A stretch of DNA of 64,000 nucleotides. Origin: Zhihengliuella flava. GTDB lineage: Bacteria; Actinomycetota; Actinomycetes; Actinomycetales; Micrococcaceae. Each line of letters opens with the position of its first letter. Position 1 is the stretch's first letter. Under the pieces are notes generated by a model. The model saw only the letters and a program-made list of their open reading frames with translations, did not search any database and had not been told where the DNA came from. The position numbers were made by a program, and so were the translations under genes. Location of the stretch: assembly GCF_015751895.1 (NCBI RefSeq), contig NZ_JADOTZ010000001.1:2356001-2420000 (forward strand). Reading direction: 5' to 3'. This document shows, piece after piece, positions 49,821-59,273 of this stretch.

Positions 49821-50171
49821 TTAACGGGAGCTCGGTTCGCTGGCGTCGTTCTGAGGCGACGGCGCGTCGTTCTGGCGCCCAGAAGCGGCGGCCTCGCTCG
49901 GGGTCACGCGACGGGGTCTGGTGCCCGGCAGGGTTTCCCGGTACGCACGGGATGCGTGACCAGCGTCGAGATGCTCGGTGATCAGCCGGCGCGCCCAGTC
50001 GATGTCCTCGGACCCCGCGCGTGGCACGCTGAGATGAAATTCGCAGGACTCGCAATGCACCTCGTAACGGGCTGCGGCAGCCCGCGCGCGGCGAGTGCGG
50101 ACGAGGGTCCAGGCCAAGACCGTGACGGCGGCAATCGCAGCTGATCCCAGCAGAATGTCGAGTAGTCCCAT
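49821..50171 (-). CDS. small membrane protein with CxxC motif, unknown function
   Basis: This 116-aa protein has one N-terminal membrane segment (about residues 5-24), a basic stretch, a CESC motif near residue 40 and a Ser/Ala/Asn-rich polar tail. I do not recognise a family. The start at 50171 puts the membrane helix at the N-terminus; an in-frame extension to 50219 is possible. It is convergent with the LAL regulator and faces away from rplM. The CxxC could bind metal or form a disulfide (inference). Confidence 0.6.
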   Translation of the reverse strand: MGLLDILLGSAAIAAVTVLAWTLVRTRRARAAAARYEVHCESCEFHLSVPRAGSEDIDWARRLITEHLDAGHASRAYRETLPGTRPRRVTPSEAAASGRQNDAPSPQNDASEPSSR

Positions 50172-50358
50172 GCCCTCATAGTGTCGGTACGGGAGCTTTC
50201 GTGACGCCGTCGCAGTCAATGCCCGAAAGGTTTAACCTCAAAATTCACCCCTTGCCGCCGCACAGTGTGATCGGCCCCATATCACCTGCCGGCCACACGG
50301 CACATGATCGCTATGCCTGTGGCGCTGCGATCTGGCCCCGTGTGGCGGGGGTCTCGAG

Positions 50359-50387
50359 TTGGGCTGCGAGCCGCGGGCTGCTAAGAT
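50359..50387 (+). promoter_or_regulatory. rplM-rpsI promoter
   Basis: TTGGGC (50359-50364) and TAAGAT (50382-50387) are 17 bp apart and about 235 bp before rplM. The rest of the 451-bp gap between the small membrane protein and rplM shows no supported gene. Confidence 0.6.
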
Positions 50388-50622
50388 TGAGAGCTGTTGT
50401 GCATACCCGTGCCTGACATCCCGCATTTCACGTGACGGCCTCGTTGCAGGGCCCTGGTCGGTGAAGTGTGCAGGCGTTATATGGGAACCGGTTGGAATCA
50501 GTCCTCACCTGATGAACTGGTTGAGCGCTACTCGTAACACAGTGCGTGTGTCACCCGACGGATCTCACAGCCGTCGCGGCAGGCGTACTTGACCAGTAAC
50601 CAAGGAAACGAAGGCAATTACC

Positions 50623-51066
50623 GTGCGTACGTACACCCCGAAGCCCGGCGACGCAGATCGTCAGTGGCACGTCATTGACGCCACTGATGTCGTTCTGGGC
50701 CGTCTCGCCAGCCAGACCGCAACTCTGCTGCGCGGCAAGCACAAGCCGACCTTTGCTCCTCACCAGGACATGGGCGACTTCGTGATCATCGTTAACGCCG
50801 AGAAGGTCGCCCTGACCGGCGCCAAGCTCGAGCAGAAGCGCGCATACCGTCACTCCGGCTACCCGGGTGGTCTCAAGTCCGAGACCTACGCTGAGCTGCT
50901 GGAGAAGAACCCGGTGCGCGCCGTGGAGAAGGCCATCAAGGGCATGCTCCCGAAGAACAAGCTCGCCGATCAGCAGATGGGCAAGCTCAAGGTTTACGCT
51001 GGCGCCGAGCACCCGCACGCCGCCCAGCAGCCCAAGGCATTCGAAATCACCCAGGTCGCACAGTAG
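50623..51066 (+). CDS. rplM: 50S ribosomal protein L13
   Basis: L13 (147 aa) is an early-assembly 50S protein. [27 protein letters not shown] and the C-terminal [17 protein letters not shown] are diagnostic. The GTG follows AAGGAAACGAAGG. It forms a two-gene unit with rpsI. Confidence 0.98.
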   Translation: MRTYTPKPGDADRQWHVIDATDVVLGRLASQTATLLRGKHKPTFAPHQDMGDFVIIVNAEKVALTGAKLEQKRAYRHSGYPGGLKSETYAELLEKNPVRAVEKAIKGMLPKNKLADQQMGKLKVYAGAEHPHAAQQPKAFEITQVAQ

Positions 51067-51106
51067 CGCTGGGCCCCGAACAAGAGACTAGTTTTCAAGG
51101 AGAATC

Positions 51107-51604
51107 GTGGCTCAGAATACTGAAGAGCTGAACGTGAACGAGGACACCCCCTCGACTTACACCACCGAGTCTGCCCCGGCTGAGGAGACCGTCGCCACGG
51201 AGCGTCCGGCCCTCACCATCGGCGGCTCCGCCGTCGGCCGTCGCAAGCAGGCCATTGCTCGCGTGCGCCTGGTTCCCGGCTCCGGCCAGTGGACCATCAA
51301 CGGCCGTTCGCTGGAGGACTACTTCCCGAACAAGCTGCACCAGCAGGACGTCAACGAGCCGTTCAAGCTCCTCGGCCTCGAGGGCGCCTACGACGTGCAG
51401 GCCAACATCACCGGCGGCGGCGACTCCGGTCAGGCCGGTGCCCTGCGCCTCGGCATCGCCCGCTCGCTGAATGAGATCGACCGCGAGAACAACCGTCCGG
51501 CCCTGAAGAAGGCTGGCTACCTGACTCGCGATGCTCGCGTGATCGAGCGCAAGAAGGCTGGCCTCAAGAAGGCACGCAAGGCCTCGCAGTTCTCGAAGCG
51601 CTAA
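51107..51604 (+). CDS. rpsI: 30S ribosomal protein S9
   Basis: S9 (165 aa) contacts the anticodon of P-site tRNA through its C-terminal tail, here ending QFSKR. The conserved core begins near residue 40 ([20 protein letters not shown]); the first 38 residues are an acidic, Thr/Glu-rich extension. The GTG start follows AAGGAGAATC. It is followed by two hairpins. Confidence 0.98.
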   Translation: MAQNTEELNVNEDTPSTYTTESAPAEETVATERPALTIGGSAVGRRKQAIARVRLVPGSGQWTINGRSLEDYFPNKLHQQDVNEPFKLLGLEGAYDVQANITGGGDSGQAGALRLGIARSLNEIDRENNRPALKKAGYLTRDARVIERKKAGLKKARKASQFSKR

Positions 51605-51614
51605 ACCCGCTTTC

Positions 51615-51675
51615 GGCCGCCACTTCTTTGGCGGCCATCGAAGGCCCGGCAGTGGATTCCGCTGCCGGGCCTTCG
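51615..51675 (+). terminator. tandem terminators after rpsI
   Basis: Two hairpins lie in tandem: GGCCGCC/GGCGGCC (51615-51621 with 51630-51636, 8-nt loop) and a perfect 14-bp stem (51639-51652 with 51662-51675). Confidence 0.8.
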
Positions 51676-51754
51676 CGCGTTGATACGCCGTGGCACTACC
51701 TCATCATCTGAAGAGTGCCAGCAGCGGATGAGATCCTTCAGCTCCCGTGCGGCA

Positions 51755-51809
51755 AAAGCGTTCAGGCCCTGGGGCACGCGCTGTGCGTGCCCCAGGGCCT
51801 GAACGCTTT
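51755..51809 (-). terminator. 25-bp perfect terminator stem of the minus-strand glycosyltransferase gene
   Basis: The arms 51755-51779 and 51785-51809 are perfectly complementary around a 5-nt loop, 11 bp past the stop of the minus-strand gene. Read on that strand the stem is followed by a short T-run (CTTTTGCC). It may also block plus-strand transcription coming from rpsI. Confidence 0.85.
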
Positions 51810-51820
51810 CGTGTTGTTTG

Positions 51821-54787
51821 CTAGCGCGCCCCGTGAAGCTGCTCGGTCGCCTCGCCTTCCTCGGAGTCTGAGGATTCCCCTTCCTCGAGGGGATCGCGCT
51901 CGACGTCCTCGGCGGAGGCCGCCGAAGACCCAGCGGCAGGAACGTGGCCCAGCAGGCTGGTCAGCGTGCCTGCGGCTGCCGCGCGGGCATGTAGCGACTC
52001 GACGAGCTCGTCCCACACCTCTTGCAGAACGACGTATTCCGGTCGCCACGGTTTGGCAGGGCCTGCCCAGTGAATCAGCCACGGATCCTCTACCACTTCT
52101 TGCTGCGGTACGGAGTTCCACCGGATATCTAGCACGGTGCGCTTCGGGCCGGTGTAGCAGTTCAGGATTTCTTGGTCATTCATGCCGAACTCGCCCGCCA
52201 TGCCGACGTAGCGGTGGCAGAAGTCATCCTTCCGCATATGAGCCAAGTCCATGACCAAAATGCCGGCGTTGAACGTTGTGAAATCGTACGGCATCATCTC
52301 GTGCATACCGCGGCGTAGTCGAGCCGCTGTCGTCCGGTCCAACCGGTTGGCGGCCCGGTAAACGTTGCCGAACCCTGACTCAGCCCAGCTGGCGCGCGAC
52401 GAGCGCGCGGCAATTGGGTTTTCCCCGAGGTCGGTATTGTACAGGTCCGCGATATCGGCCAACGTCACCGCGTCAATGTCGTGATAGACCACGCGGTCAA
52501 GGTCGGGTAGCAGTAGTGGCAACAGCAGGCGGTCCATCGTTGAGACGGTGATGTGCTGCAACATGCCAGCGATGTCGCCGTACTGCACCCGGTCGCAGGG
52601 TAAGAAGGTGAATCGAGCCTGCGGGAAGGTCTCGGCCAGCGCGGCGAAGTAATCCGGGCGCAGGTCCCGCGTGAGGACCCAGAAGTGCACGGGCTGGGAG
52701 GCGTTCTTCAGAATCGACTCGACGACTACGGGTACCTCGTAGCGGAGGTTCGCGTCCGTCGCTAGGGCGACGTGGACGTCGTCGGGTTGGGCCGGTTCGG
52801 TGGTGGAAATGCCGGAGGCGAAGTCAGCCCGGCCCTCCAGAATGGTTTGGCACGCCGAGGCAACATCAAACTGCGGTTTCGGCAGCTCGAACGGCTGGGA
52901 CGCGTACTCGTTCGCGGCCGCGACATCATCAGCGGTGAGTTCGCGCCAATGGGTGTATACGGCGTCCCGGTCCGCTCCAGAAAGAATCAGCCGATAGACC
53001 GACTCGAGCTTCGCCCGCAGACCGTTCTGGATCGCTGCCAGATCCGGCGAGCCAGGGGTGAGGCCATGGAGTCCATCAAACCGAACATCGCCGTCCCGCC
53101 CCGGCGTGAATTCCACCGTGCAGCCGAGCGCGGTGGCCGGCAGATAGCAGTGCAGGCGGGAGGTGATGACTTTGCCGTAGTAGCGGTAGCGGTCCAACAG
53201 TTCGAGGGCCTCGCGGACATTTGGCCCAAGAGGTGAGCGCCCGACTTCGGGGGAGGCCTGCGTAATGACGTCGACCGTGCTGCCGGCGGGCACCAATGCG
53301 CGAATGTCGCTGGTGAGGTTCTTATCCACGACGGCGACCCGCTCAGGGTCCTGCACGCCGGAGGGATCCTCGAAGACCGCATCCACCGTGGTGGTGAGGC
53401 AGCCGGAGAAGAACGCCTCAACGCCGACACCGCGCAGCAGGTAGACCGTGGTCCAGTCGCGGCAGCCGATGGGGCCGTGCTTCTTGAGGTAGGCAATCGC
53501 CGCGTCCGTCAGCATCTCGCGTCGCTGGATATGGAAGGAGACAAAAATCGGGTTCACGTTCTCGGCGAACGGAAAATTGAACTCACCCTTGAACGGCGGG
53601 TGCATGTACCAGCCGAACGCCAGCATCCACGTGTTATCCGGGATGTGGTTGTGGCCGGTGTCGTCCCGGTCCAGGCGTACCAAGTTGGCCTTCGCCGGTG
53701 TCTCGAGCTCCGAGCGGAACTCACCACGAGTGCGACTCTGTAGCAGCTCCGCGGTGGACGTCAGGTCCTCGTGGCCGTGGAACTCCAGATTCGTGAAGCG
53801 GGTGAGGTGGGTCATGGACCCGATGGTTTGGATGTAATCGCCGATGTTGGCCGATTGACGCGTAAAGTCTGCGTGCTTGTAGTCGAGGACGCCGATGTTG
53901 ACGGCGTCGTCGTGCCACGCGGGCTGGCCTGCCGCCTCACGATCAGTCATCTCGAACCAAGACTGCAGCCACGCATACTCGTCCAGAGCGCGCGCGGAGA
54001 GCGCTGGGGCGTCTGCGCGGTCGGCACGCAACTGGTCATACAGAGTCCGCGCAAACTCGTCCTGATGCTCGCGCAGGGCCAGCGCCACGGCCTCAAACCG
54101 GAGCTCGTCCGTGGCGAGCAACTGCGCTGCATGTTCTTGAGTGGAGGCGACCGCGGCGGCCGGATCCCGACGGAACTGCACATCCATCCACTCAGCCGGG
54201 ACCAACCGTGCGGCCTCGTCCGGGGTCAACGCATCGAAATGATGCTCCGCCAGTTCAATCAGGCTCTGGTACATGGCGACCAGCCCCACGGCGGCGTGGC
54301 CGAGGCCTTCAGTGCCTTCGTACTTCAGCAGCGAGTGGCCGATCGAGCGGGCACGCACGTGCTGCTTGTTTGCGAGGAGCTTGCGCACCATGCGCATGAT
54401 CGCCACGTCGAGGGGATTGCCGTGCTCCAGTTCCTGCCCCAGCACGGCCTGACCCCCCAAGGACTTAATCGCCTTGAGCGCATGACGGCGTGCTTGGGCT
54501 GGAGTCTGGGTCCGGCTCAGAGGCATCTGGACTTGCGTGAGGCCGGAGGAGACCGCTGAGCGGAACAAGCGAGCATCCGCGAGCTGCTGCTGCAAACGCT
54601 CGATCTGCCCCTCAAGGCGGCGCACCTCGGCATCGCTGGGACGGCCGCCCTGCTGCTCGCGGGCTTCTTGGGCACGGTCGACACCGGAGGTGATTTTGTT
54701 GAGAGTAGCTCGGGCGAGACGCTTCCCCTGCGTCATGGCGGTGGCGCGCAGGCGCGCCAGCGGCAAGTTTTCCTGCCGGTCGGTCAT
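51821..54787 (-). CDS. multidomain glycosyltransferase (pyruvyl-transferase-like + GT8-like)
   Basis: This 988-aa protein has a short coiled-coil-like stretch at about 38-75. A helical region follows. A central part (about 295-560) carries motifs of the polysaccharide pyruvyl transferase family: SANIGDYIQ, GPIGCRDW and VITSRLHCYLPATALG. From about 670 a GT8-type glycosyltransferase follows, with VHVALATDANLRYEVPVVV, the metal-binding DID in YHDIDAV (about 768) and HWAGPAKPW (about 908). The tail is acidic. The ATG at 54787 follows AGGAAG. It is divergent from a second protein with related parts. No signal peptide is seen. A role in decorating a cell-surface glycan is inferred; substrates are unknown. 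Confidence 0.85.
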   Translation of the reverse strand: MTDRQENLPLARLRATAMTQGKRLARATLNKITSGVDRAQEAREQQGGRPSDAEVRRLEGQIERLQQQLADARLFRSAVSSGLTQVQMPLSRTQTPAQARRHALKAIKSLGGQAVLGQELEHGNPLDVAIMRMVRKLLANKQHVRARSIGHSLLKYEGTEGLGHAAVGLVAMYQSLIELAEHHFDALTPDEAARLVPAEWMDVQFRRDPAAAVASTQEHAAQLLATDELRFEAVALALREHQDEFARTLYDQLRADRADAPALSARALDEYAWLQSWFEMTDREAAGQPAWHDDAVNIGVLDYKHADFTRQSANIGDYIQTIGSMTHLTRFTNLEFHGHEDLTSTAELLQSRTRGEFRSELETPAKANLVRLDRDDTGHNHIPDNTWMLAFGWYMHPPFKGEFNFPFAENVNPIFVSFHIQRREMLTDAAIAYLKKHGPIGCRDWTTVYLLRGVGVEAFFSGCLTTTVDAVFEDPSGVQDPERVAVVDKNLTSDIRALVPAGSTVDVITQASPEVGRSPLGPNVREALELLDRYRYYGKVITSRLHCYLPATALGCTVEFTPGRDGDVRFDGLHGLTPGSPDLAAIQNGLRAKLESVYRLILSGADRDAVYTHWRELTADDVAAANEYASQPFELPKPQFDVASACQTILEGRADFASGISTTEPAQPDDVHVALATDANLRYEVPVVVESILKNASQPVHFWVLTRDLRPDYFAALAETFPQARFTFLPCDRVQYGDIAGMLQHITVSTMDRLLLPLLLPDLDRVVYHDIDAVTLADIADLYNTDLGENPIAARSSRASWAESGFGNVYRAANRLDRTTAARLRRGMHEMMPYDFTTFNAGILVMDLAHMRKDDFCHRYVGMAGEFGMNDQEILNCYTGPKRTVLDIRWNSVPQQEVVEDPWLIHWAGPAKPWRPEYVVLQEVWDELVESLHARAAAAGTLTSLLGHVPAAGSSAASAEDVERDPLEEGESSDSEEGEATEQLHGAR

Positions 54788-54915
54788 GTGATGACTTCCT
54801 GTTCGTGGGCAACATCAACTTCGCGGGATTCTCCGCACAAGCGTTTGGATACCACGGTACCGCTCACGGAGGCTGGCACGTCGGATATCCCTCGAGGAGC
54901 GGTAAATTGGAGGCC

Positions 54916-56739
54916 ATGACCATTTCCCCTGAGCTGGATGCTGCTGAGGATCGCAGTGCGCTACCGACGCTGGTGAGTTTCTACGCGGGAGACCGCTATT
55001 ACTACGACGCCGCGGAGTCCCTACGCGCCGACTGCGAGCGGCTCGGCATGCCCCACCACATCGAAGAATTGCCTGCTGAGAATCTCGATTGGGGCGCCAT
55101 CACGCGCCTCAAGATCGACTTCTACCGACGCATGCACGCCCAGTTCGGTGCCATTCTGTGGGTCGACGTCGATACGCGCTTGGTGCGGTTGCCACGGGAG
55201 CTCGCCGGTGGCGGGCTAGACCTCGTGGGTTTCGGCGGACGCTATCAGTACATCCGCAACTATGATCCTTTTCACACGACGCGATTTTGGGTTCCATCCT
55301 TCCTCTACTTTGGCAACACGCCCGGCGCCACGGATTTCTTGAACCTGATGGGGGATATCGAGGCGGAAACCACCGAGACCGTTACCGACGACTACGTCTT
55401 GCACGAGGCGTGGCTTCGCCACGAGGACATGCTCAACGTCGGATTCCTCGCCCCCGACCTCGTGGCGCGTCCGGCCGAGCCAATCAACGAGAAGCACGTT
55501 TTCGTGCACGGAGACAGCGGAAACGTCTCTTCTTTCCGTGGCAAAGTGGCACAGCACCAGCGCTCGGTGGACAACCCCGTGGTCCGGGCCCGTGTGTTCT
55601 GCGCCGAAGCCGTGGACGCGATGAAGGCCGGCTCACGCGCGGATGCGGTCTGGCTGAGCCGCCGCGCGCTGGCCACCAAGCCGGACGATTCCCCCGCAGC
55701 GATTCAGCTGTCCCGTTACCTCAAGATCGTCAAGCAGCCGCAAGAGGCGCTCGAGGTCCTAGAAGACCAGCTGGCTGACTACCCGCAACTGGATGCGTCT
55801 CGGCTCGAGCTGGTGTCTCGCCTCGCCGAGCGGCGCCGTTACGCCGAAGCGCGCGAGCAGTGCCGGCGCCTGATGCAGAGCGAGGATCCGACTGTGGCGG
55901 CGCGGGCGAGGTCGACTGACGACGACGTGGCGCGTGAAGAGCGGGCCGCAGCGGCCGGGCTCTCCGCGGCTGATCGTCCACGCATGTGGTGGATGAAGAC
56001 GCCTTATCCGGGCAATTTTGGGGATGTGCTGAGTCCGTGGATGGTCGAGTGGGTCACGGGCAAGCCGCCCGTCTTCGGCCAGCGTGGTGACAGCCTGCTC
56101 GCTATCGGATCGGTCATCAAATTCGCCACGGCAAAGTCGATGGTGTGGGGAGCTGGCACGCCCCGGCGCGGTGACCCGCTGTCCCCGGAGGCGCGTTACG
56201 TGGCCGTGCGCGGCCCCATCACCCGGGAGGAAATCCTCGCCAACGGCGGGGACTGTCCGGAAGTCTATGGAGACGCCGGGCTGCTGTTACCCCGTTACAT
56301 CCCCGCGGCGGCTGAGAAAACGCACGAGGTCGGCTTCATCCGCCACGTCACGCAGGAGAATCTGGAACTGGAGCTGGAGGGCGTCCTCGACATTCGCCTC
56401 GCGGGCGTGGGGGAGGACTTCCTGCGCAGCGTCGTTGAGCAGATCACGTCGTGCCGACGCATCATCTCGACGTCGTTGCATGGGGTCATCGTCGCCAACG
56501 CCTATGGCATTCCGGCGCGCTGGGCAGTCATCGGGGACGCGTCGGAGGCCATTGCCGGCGACGGGACGAAGTTCGAGGACTACTTCCGTTCGGTGGGTCT
56601 GGAATTGCAGACACCGTTGGAGCTCAGTCGTGAGACGCGAATCACTCCGGAGCTAGCGGCGGATCTCCCACCACGCGTCGAGCTCGATTTTGACGCTGAG
56701 GCCCTGATCAACGCGCTACGGTCAGGGCTGGAGCAGTAG
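54916..56739 (+). CDS. multidomain protein: glycosyltransferase-like + TPR + polysaccharide pyruvyl transferase
   Basis: This 607-aa protein begins with a glycosyltransferase-like domain (about 1-200) containing a DVD motif in ILWVDVDTRL. A TPR-like helical section follows (about 225-320). The C-terminal part (about 355-545) is a polysaccharide pyruvyl transferase domain with NFGDVLSPWMVEW, AVRGPITREE, YGDAGLLLP and IISTSLHGVIVANAYGIP. I chose ATG 54916 because GGAGG lies directly upstream and an in-frame extension to 54805 has no support. A -10-like TAAATT at 54903-54908 would make the mRNA leaderless. It is head-to-head with the GT8-containing protein, so they may act on the same glycan (inference). 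Confidence 0.82.
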   Translation: MTISPELDAAEDRSALPTLVSFYAGDRYYYDAAESLRADCERLGMPHHIEELPAENLDWGAITRLKIDFYRRMHAQFGAILWVDVDTRLVRLPRELAGGGLDLVGFGGRYQYIRNYDPFHTTRFWVPSFLYFGNTPGATDFLNLMGDIEAETTETVTDDYVLHEAWLRHEDMLNVGFLAPDLVARPAEPINEKHVFVHGDSGNVSSFRGKVAQHQRSVDNPVVRARVFCAEAVDAMKAGSRADAVWLSRRALATKPDDSPAAIQLSRYLKIVKQPQEALEVLEDQLADYPQLDASRLELVSRLAERRRYAEAREQCRRLMQSEDPTVAARARSTDDDVAREERAAAAGLSAADRPRMWWMKTPYPGNFGDVLSPWMVEWVTGKPPVFGQRGDSLLAIGSVIKFATAKSMVWGAGTPRRGDPLSPEARYVAVRGPITREEILANGGDCPEVYGDAGLLLPRYIPAAAEKTHEVGFIRHVTQENLELELEGVLDIRLAGVGEDFLRSVVEQITSCRRIISTSLHGVIVANAYGIPARWAVIGDASEAIAGDGTKFEDYFRSVGLELQTPLELSRETRITPELAADLPPRVELDFDAEALINALRSGLEQ

Positions 56740-56755
56740 GAGCTGACGGCCACCC

Positions 56756-56787
56756 GGGCGGTGGTGGAAGTGCCTCCAGCACCGCCC
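56756..56787 (+). terminator. hairpin between pyruvyl-transferase gene and glmM
   Basis: GGGCGGTG (56756-56763) pairs with CACCGCCC (56780-56787), with further pairing toward the loop interrupted by one mismatch. It separates the accessory gene from glmM. Confidence 0.6.
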
Positions 56788-56825
56788 GCGGGGCCCAGAG
56801 GTCAGTATTTTTCAGTTGTGGGCTC

Positions 56826-56831
56826 TAGGAT
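56826..56831 (+). promoter_or_regulatory. -10 box of glmM
   Basis: TAGGAT, the same hexamer as in the rpsL promoter, ends 9 nt before the glmM ATG. The -35 zone has no clear match. The transcript would have almost no leader. Confidence 0.4.
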
Positions 56832-56840
56832 AGGCAAATC

Positions 56841-58196
56841 ATGAGCAGACTATTTGGTACGGACGGTGTCCGTGGAAAAGCGAACGGGCTGATCACTCCG
56901 CAGCTAGCGATGTCGCTGGCGCAGGCGGCCGCCGTCGTGCTCGGTTTCAATCAGGTCGAGGCCGGCAAGCGGCCGGTGGCGGTCATCGCCAAGGATTCGC
57001 GCATTAGCGGCGATTTCATTTCGGCGGCGATCGAGTCTGGCCTCGCTGCGGCGGGCGTCGATGTGTACGACGCCGGAACGCTGCCAACGCCAGCGGCCGC
57101 CTACCTCGTGGCGGATCTGGACGCTGACTTCGGCGTGATGGTTTCGGCCTCTCACAATCCTGCGCCGGACAACGGTATCAAGTTCCTGGCCCGAGGCGGT
57201 CAGAAGCTGGATGACGCGTTGGAAGACGCCATCGAAGCTCAGCTGGAGCTTGAGCCACCGCGCCCCTTCGGCGGGGAGGTCGGGCGGATCCGGCGCTTTG
57301 CCGACGCCGAGGACCGGTATGTGGTGCACCTGCTGAGTACCATGCCGAACCGGCTGGGCGGGCTTAAAGTGGTCCTCGACTGCGCCCACGGCGCGGCCAG
57401 CGGCTGCTCACCGGAGGTGTTTAAGGACGCCGGCGCGGACGTGGTCGTCATCGGGGCGGATCCGGATGGCGTGAATATCAATGCGGGCTATGGATCTACC
57501 CATCTGGAAAAGCTGCAGCGGGCTGTCGTTGAGCAAGGGGCGGACCTCGGGATCGCGCACGACGGCGACGCGGACCGTTGCCTAGCCGTCGATCACGAGG
57601 GATCGGTCGTCGATGGCGATCAGATCATGGCGATCATGGCCACCACCTTGAAGGAGCAGGGCAAACTCACCAAGAACACGCTGGTGGCCACGGTGATGAG
57701 TAATCTGGGCCTCAAGCTCGCGATGGAAGCCGCCGGCATCGACATCGCGGAAACCGCGGTCGGCGACCGCTACGTGCTGGAGGCCATGCGAGCCCAGGGC
57801 TACAACTTGGGCGGCGAGCAGTCGGGGCATGTGATCTTCGCGGACCATGCGACGACGGGCGACGGAGTCCTCACGGGCCTCCACATCGCGGCCCGGGTGG
57901 CCGCGACGGGCAAGTCGCTCAAGGAGCTTGCGGCCGTCATGGAGGTCTTGCCGCAGGTGCTGATCAACGTCAACGACGTCGACAAGGCGGCCGTGGCGTC
58001 CAACGCCGTGGTGTCCGCCGAAGTCGCGGCCGTGGAAGCTGAGCTGGGGGACAACGGGCGCGTCTTGCTCCGCCCATCCGGCACGGAGCCCGTGGTGCGC
58101 GTCATGGTTGAAGCCACGGAGAAGCCGACGGCGGAACAGATGGCGCGGCGATTGGCCACCGTGGTCCAAACCGAGCTGGCGCTCGCCGGCGCCTAG
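56841..58196 (+). CDS. glmM: phosphoglucosamine mutase
   Basis: GlmM (451 aa) converts glucosamine-6-phosphate to glucosamine-1-phosphate on the way to UDP-GlcNAc and peptidoglycan. The active-site phosphoserine is in [15 protein letters not shown]. The metal-binding loop is DGDADR, the sugar-binding loop GGEQSGH, and the phosphate-binding loop [12 protein letters not shown]. Length is typical. There is no convincing ribosome site before the ATG. It acts directly after GlmS, encoded 4 kb downstream. Confidence 0.97.
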   Translation: MSRLFGTDGVRGKANGLITPQLAMSLAQAAAVVLGFNQVEAGKRPVAVIAKDSRISGDFISAAIESGLAAAGVDVYDAGTLPTPAAAYLVADLDADFGVMVSASHNPAPDNGIKFLARGGQKLDDALEDAIEAQLELEPPRPFGGEVGRIRRFADAEDRYVVHLLSTMPNRLGGLKVVLDCAHGAASGCSPEVFKDAGADVVVIGADPDGVNINAGYGSTHLEKLQRAVVEQGADLGIAHDGDADRCLAVDHEGSVVDGDQIMAIMATTLKEQGKLTKNTLVATVMSNLGLKLAMEAAGIDIAETAVGDRYVLEAMRAQGYNLGGEQSGHVIFADHATTGDGVLTGLHIAARVAATGKSLKELAAVMEVLPQVLINVNDVDKAAVASNAVVSAEVAAVEAELGDNGRVLLRPSGTEPVVRVMVEATEKPTAEQMARRLATVVQTELALAGA

Positions 58197-58205
58197 GCAA
58201 GACAG

Positions 58206-58250
58206 CACGCGCAGGAGGGCGGCTCGAATCGGGCCGCCCTCCTGCGCGTG
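58206..58250 (+). terminator. glmM terminator
   Basis: A perfect 18-bp stem (58206-58223 with 58233-58250) with a 9-nt loop begins 10 bp after glmM. It is 16 bp from the stop of the convergent minus-strand gene and may serve both. Confidence 0.85.
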
Positions 58251-58265
58251 TGTAGTGTTGCGGGG

Positions 58266-59153
58266 CTAGCGCTGCCGGCGCTGTTCCATCCATTGTCGGC
58301 CCGCGGACGGCAGGCGCATGGCAAAGCGCGCGATGCGGCGAAGACGGGCGAGGGCGAGTGTTCGGGCCGGGGCATCGAGCAGGCGAAGGTCAGTCGCCGC
58401 GAGCTGCTCGCGGCTGGGGAAGAGTCCCTGCAGGACGTACTTGGGACGCCGAGCCCAGGGCAGTGAGTGCAGGTGCAGCAAGCGAAAGACCCCGGGCTCG
58501 GTGACTTCTGTGCGACGCAACCATTCCAAGCTCGGTGCGGGGAACGTGCCGCGATCGGCGTTGGGGTATGCCTCGCGAGCGAAAGCCCGCAGGGGGCCGA
58601 GAGAGCCGGTTCGCTGAGCCAGGTCCCGAAGATCTTCCCAGTCGGGTCGCGGGGCCTCTGAAATGAGAAAACGCCGCTCGGAGATGTTGATGGGCTTGTT
58701 GTGTTCCCGCAGGGCGTGCAGCGCCTGAATGAGGTACGTTGCGGTGGGATCTAGGGCCCACACGGCTCGCGCACCCAGTGTCGTTGAGCGTCGACGCTCC
58801 CAGAGCGCCTCAAAGACGCTCGAATCCTGAGATTCGAGGCCGGGATAGGCGTAGTGCACGTCAATATCGCTGGGCCACTGGGGGTGGTACATGGTGACCG
58901 AGTGCAGTGGATGCTCGCCGTCGTGCGTGGTCGGCCGTCGCCGCCAGCCCCGTTGGGAGAGTGCCTCGACCATGACGGGCAGCGAGTCGCGTTCGACGAG
59001 CAGGTCAACATCACTCGACGGGCGTTGAGACCGGATTCCGAGCTCGGTCGCGGGAGGGCCCTTCAGGATGAGAGCGCGCACTGCGTGATCCTCTGCCACG
59101 CGTGAGACCAGCGCGGCGGCGAGGGGAACGGCCTCGTCCATCCTGAGGTCCAC
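58266..59153 (-). CDS. nucleotidyltransferase-fold protein (NTP_transf_5-like)
   Basis: This 295-aa protein resembles the uncharacterised nucleotidyltransferase family often annotated NTP_transf_5. LILKGPPATELG is followed by RPSSDVDLLVE, where the two aspartates match the metal-binding pair of the fold, and a third acidic site may be in SDIDVHY. The C-terminal half is Arg/Leu-rich and helical. The GTG at 59153 has GGAGGA 3 nt upstream. It is convergent with glmM and follows mscL on the same strand after a terminator. Its substrate is unknown; a link to the glycan genes at 51.8-56.7 kb is only positional. Confidence 0.7.
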   Translation of the reverse strand: MDLRMDEAVPLAAALVSRVAEDHAVRALILKGPPATELGIRSQRPSSDVDLLVERDSLPVMVEALSQRGWRRRPTTHDGEHPLHSVTMYHPQWPSDIDVHYAYPGLESQDSSVFEALWERRRSTTLGARAVWALDPTATYLIQALHALREHNKPINISERRFLISEAPRPDWEDLRDLAQRTGSLGPLRAFAREAYPNADRGTFPAPSLEWLRRTEVTEPGVFRLLHLHSLPWARRPKYVLQGLFPSREQLAATDLRLLDAPARTLALARLRRIARFAMRLPSAGRQWMEQRRQR

Positions 59154-59217
59154 GCGTCCTCCAACTCTTTCGGCTCAAGTTTCCCTCAGACTACCCGTGA
59201 CCGGCGCCGCTGGCATG

Positions 59218-59257
59218 CAAAAAGGCTGGTGGGGCCGTCATGTGGCCCCACCAGCCT
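59218..59257 (-). terminator. mscL terminator
   Basis: A perfect 14-bp stem (59223-59236 with 59244-59257), followed on the minus strand by a five-T run, lies 17 bp after mscL. It is the clearest intrinsic terminator in the window. Confidence 0.92.
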
Positions 59258-59273
59258 GGTGGTCAAGGGGTGG

